DNA of 21,284 bases from the NCBI GenBank assembly GCA_945862065.1, contig CAMAWT010000027.1:1-21284 (forward strand). The letters run 5' to 3'. The DNA is from Flavobacterium psychrophilum. Its GTDB lineage: Bacteria > Bacteroidota > Bacteroidia > Flavobacteriales > Flavobacteriaceae. Positions 20,585 through 21,284 of the stretch are shown here, piece after piece (positions within the stretch are counted from its first letter, which is position 1; every line of letters starts with the position of its first letter). Under the pieces are notes generated by a model that saw only the letters and a list, made by a program, of their open reading frames with translations, ran no database searches and was not told the origin of the DNA. A program made the position numbers and the translations under genes.

Positions 20585-21284
20585 TTAATCCAACATATCC
20601 TGAAATTTCTTGATGGCATCTCTGTATTTAGCTGCTTGCATAAAATCGAGGTCTTTAGCTGCCGTTTCCATTAATTTTCGATTTTCTCGAATGCGTTTTT
20701 CAATTTCGGGTTTTGATAAATATTCACTTTCAGATTCGGCTGCTTGAAGCTCGGTTGCGCCCAATTCATAATCAACTAATTTATTTTTTGTAAAGGCACT
20801 TTCAATTTTTTTGTTCAATGCCTTCGGAACCACATTGTGTTCTGTATTATAGTAGATTTGTTTGGTTCTTCTGTAATTGGTTTCATCTATCGTTTTTTGC
20901 ATGCTTGCAGTGATTTTATCAGCATACATGATTGCTTTTCCATTCAAATTTCTTGCTGCTCTACCAATAGTTTGTGTCAACGACCTGTGACTTCTCAAAA
21001 AACCTTCTTTATCAGCATCCAAAATGGCTACTAATGAAACCTCAGGTAAATCCAATCCTTCTCGTAATAAATTGACACCAATTAAAACATCAAAAATCCC
21101 TTTTCTTAAATCTTGCATGATTTCAATACGCTCCAAGGTATCCACTTCTGAATGGATGTAACGGCATCTAATACTAACTTTTGTCAAATATTTCGCCAAT
21201 TCTTCTGCCATTCTTTTGGTTAAAGTTGTTACTAAAACGCGTTCATCTATTTCAGCTCGTTGTTGGATTTCTTCAATCAAATCA
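20585..21284 (-). CDS. uvrB: UvrB, excinuclease ABC subunit B (C-terminal part)
   Basis: The window holds the last 233 or so codons. The gene continues past the right edge, and the frame reads through its first codons with D-L-I-E-E-I, so no start lies here. UvrB loads onto damaged DNA with UvrA and recruits UvrC for nucleotide excision repair. The C-terminal helicase domain shows [59 protein letters not shown] and [10 protein letters not shown] (motifs IV to VI). A UVR domain, which contacts UvrC, ends the protein ([20 protein letters not shown]). Confidence 0.97.
   Translation of the reverse strand, partial: DLIEEIQQRAEIDERVLVTTLTKRMAEELAKYLTKVSIRCRYIHSEVDTLERIEIMQDLRKGIFDVLIGVNLLREGLDLPEVSLVAILDADKEGFLRSHRSLTQTIGRAARNLNGKAIMYADKITASMQKTIDETNYRRTKQIYYNTEHNVVPKALNKKIESAFTKNKLVDYELGATELQAAESESEYLSKPEIEKRIRENRKLMETAAKDLDFMQAAKYRDAIKKFQDMLD

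Overview
The window looks like a chromosomal segment of a Flavobacterium-like member of the Bacteroidota (Flavobacteriaceae). It is AT-rich. Gene starts lack Shine-Dalgarno sequences. Several promoters fit the Bacteroidota consensus TTG-N17-23-TAnnTTTG. The gene content also fits: large single-chain PurL, bacillithiol deacetylase BshB1, menaquinone enzymes, an M28 lipoprotein peptidase, an LpxD acyltransferase, and lipoproteins with short signal peptides. The species assignment is an inference from these traits, not from a search.

Layout. Positions 1-836 hold no convincing gene. This is a repeat island with a 15-bp tandem repeat, an inverted copy of it about 350 bp away, a multi-hairpin palindromic element, a terminator, and two copies of a dispersed GCCCCGATTGAGCCGAT element. 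Positions 837-9048 are all on the minus strand: a PAP2 phosphatase, a long-chain acyl-CoA ligase, purL and a beta-helix lipoprotein. A 366-bp gap (9049-9414) carries another hairpin-rich repeat. Positions 9415-11623 form a plus-strand operon, menI-menF-bshB1, followed by tRNA-His and a terminator. Positions 11802-13944 (minus) hold an lpxD-like gene and an M28 peptidase lipoprotein. A DUF1801 gene (+) converges on a TetR-ABC1 kinase pair (-). Next come a tRNA-Leu and two tRNA-Lys genes (-). Positions 17168-20582 hold aroK, a phosphoribosyltransferase, an S4 RNA-binding protein, an FKBP-type isomerase lipoprotein, a DUF1456 protein and a TerB-like protein. The window ends inside uvrB (-).

How the genes relate. 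MenF makes isochorismate from chorismate, and MenI releases 1,4-dihydroxy-2-naphthoate later in the menaquinone pathway. AroK, elsewhere in the window, acts upstream of chorismate. BshB1 follows menF closely and probably shares its transcript, though its pathway is different. The TetR regulator and the ABC1 kinase overlap by one base and are probably translationally coupled. Most of the remaining genes are unrelated housekeeping functions.

I found no defence system, prophage, CRISPR array, transposase or clear new multi-gene system. The least explained material is the non-coding repeat and hairpin structure at 1-836, 9223-9345 and 14555-14615, together with a 19-bp palindrome inside the acyl-CoA ligase promoter and a terminator-shaped hairpin inside the tRNA cluster.
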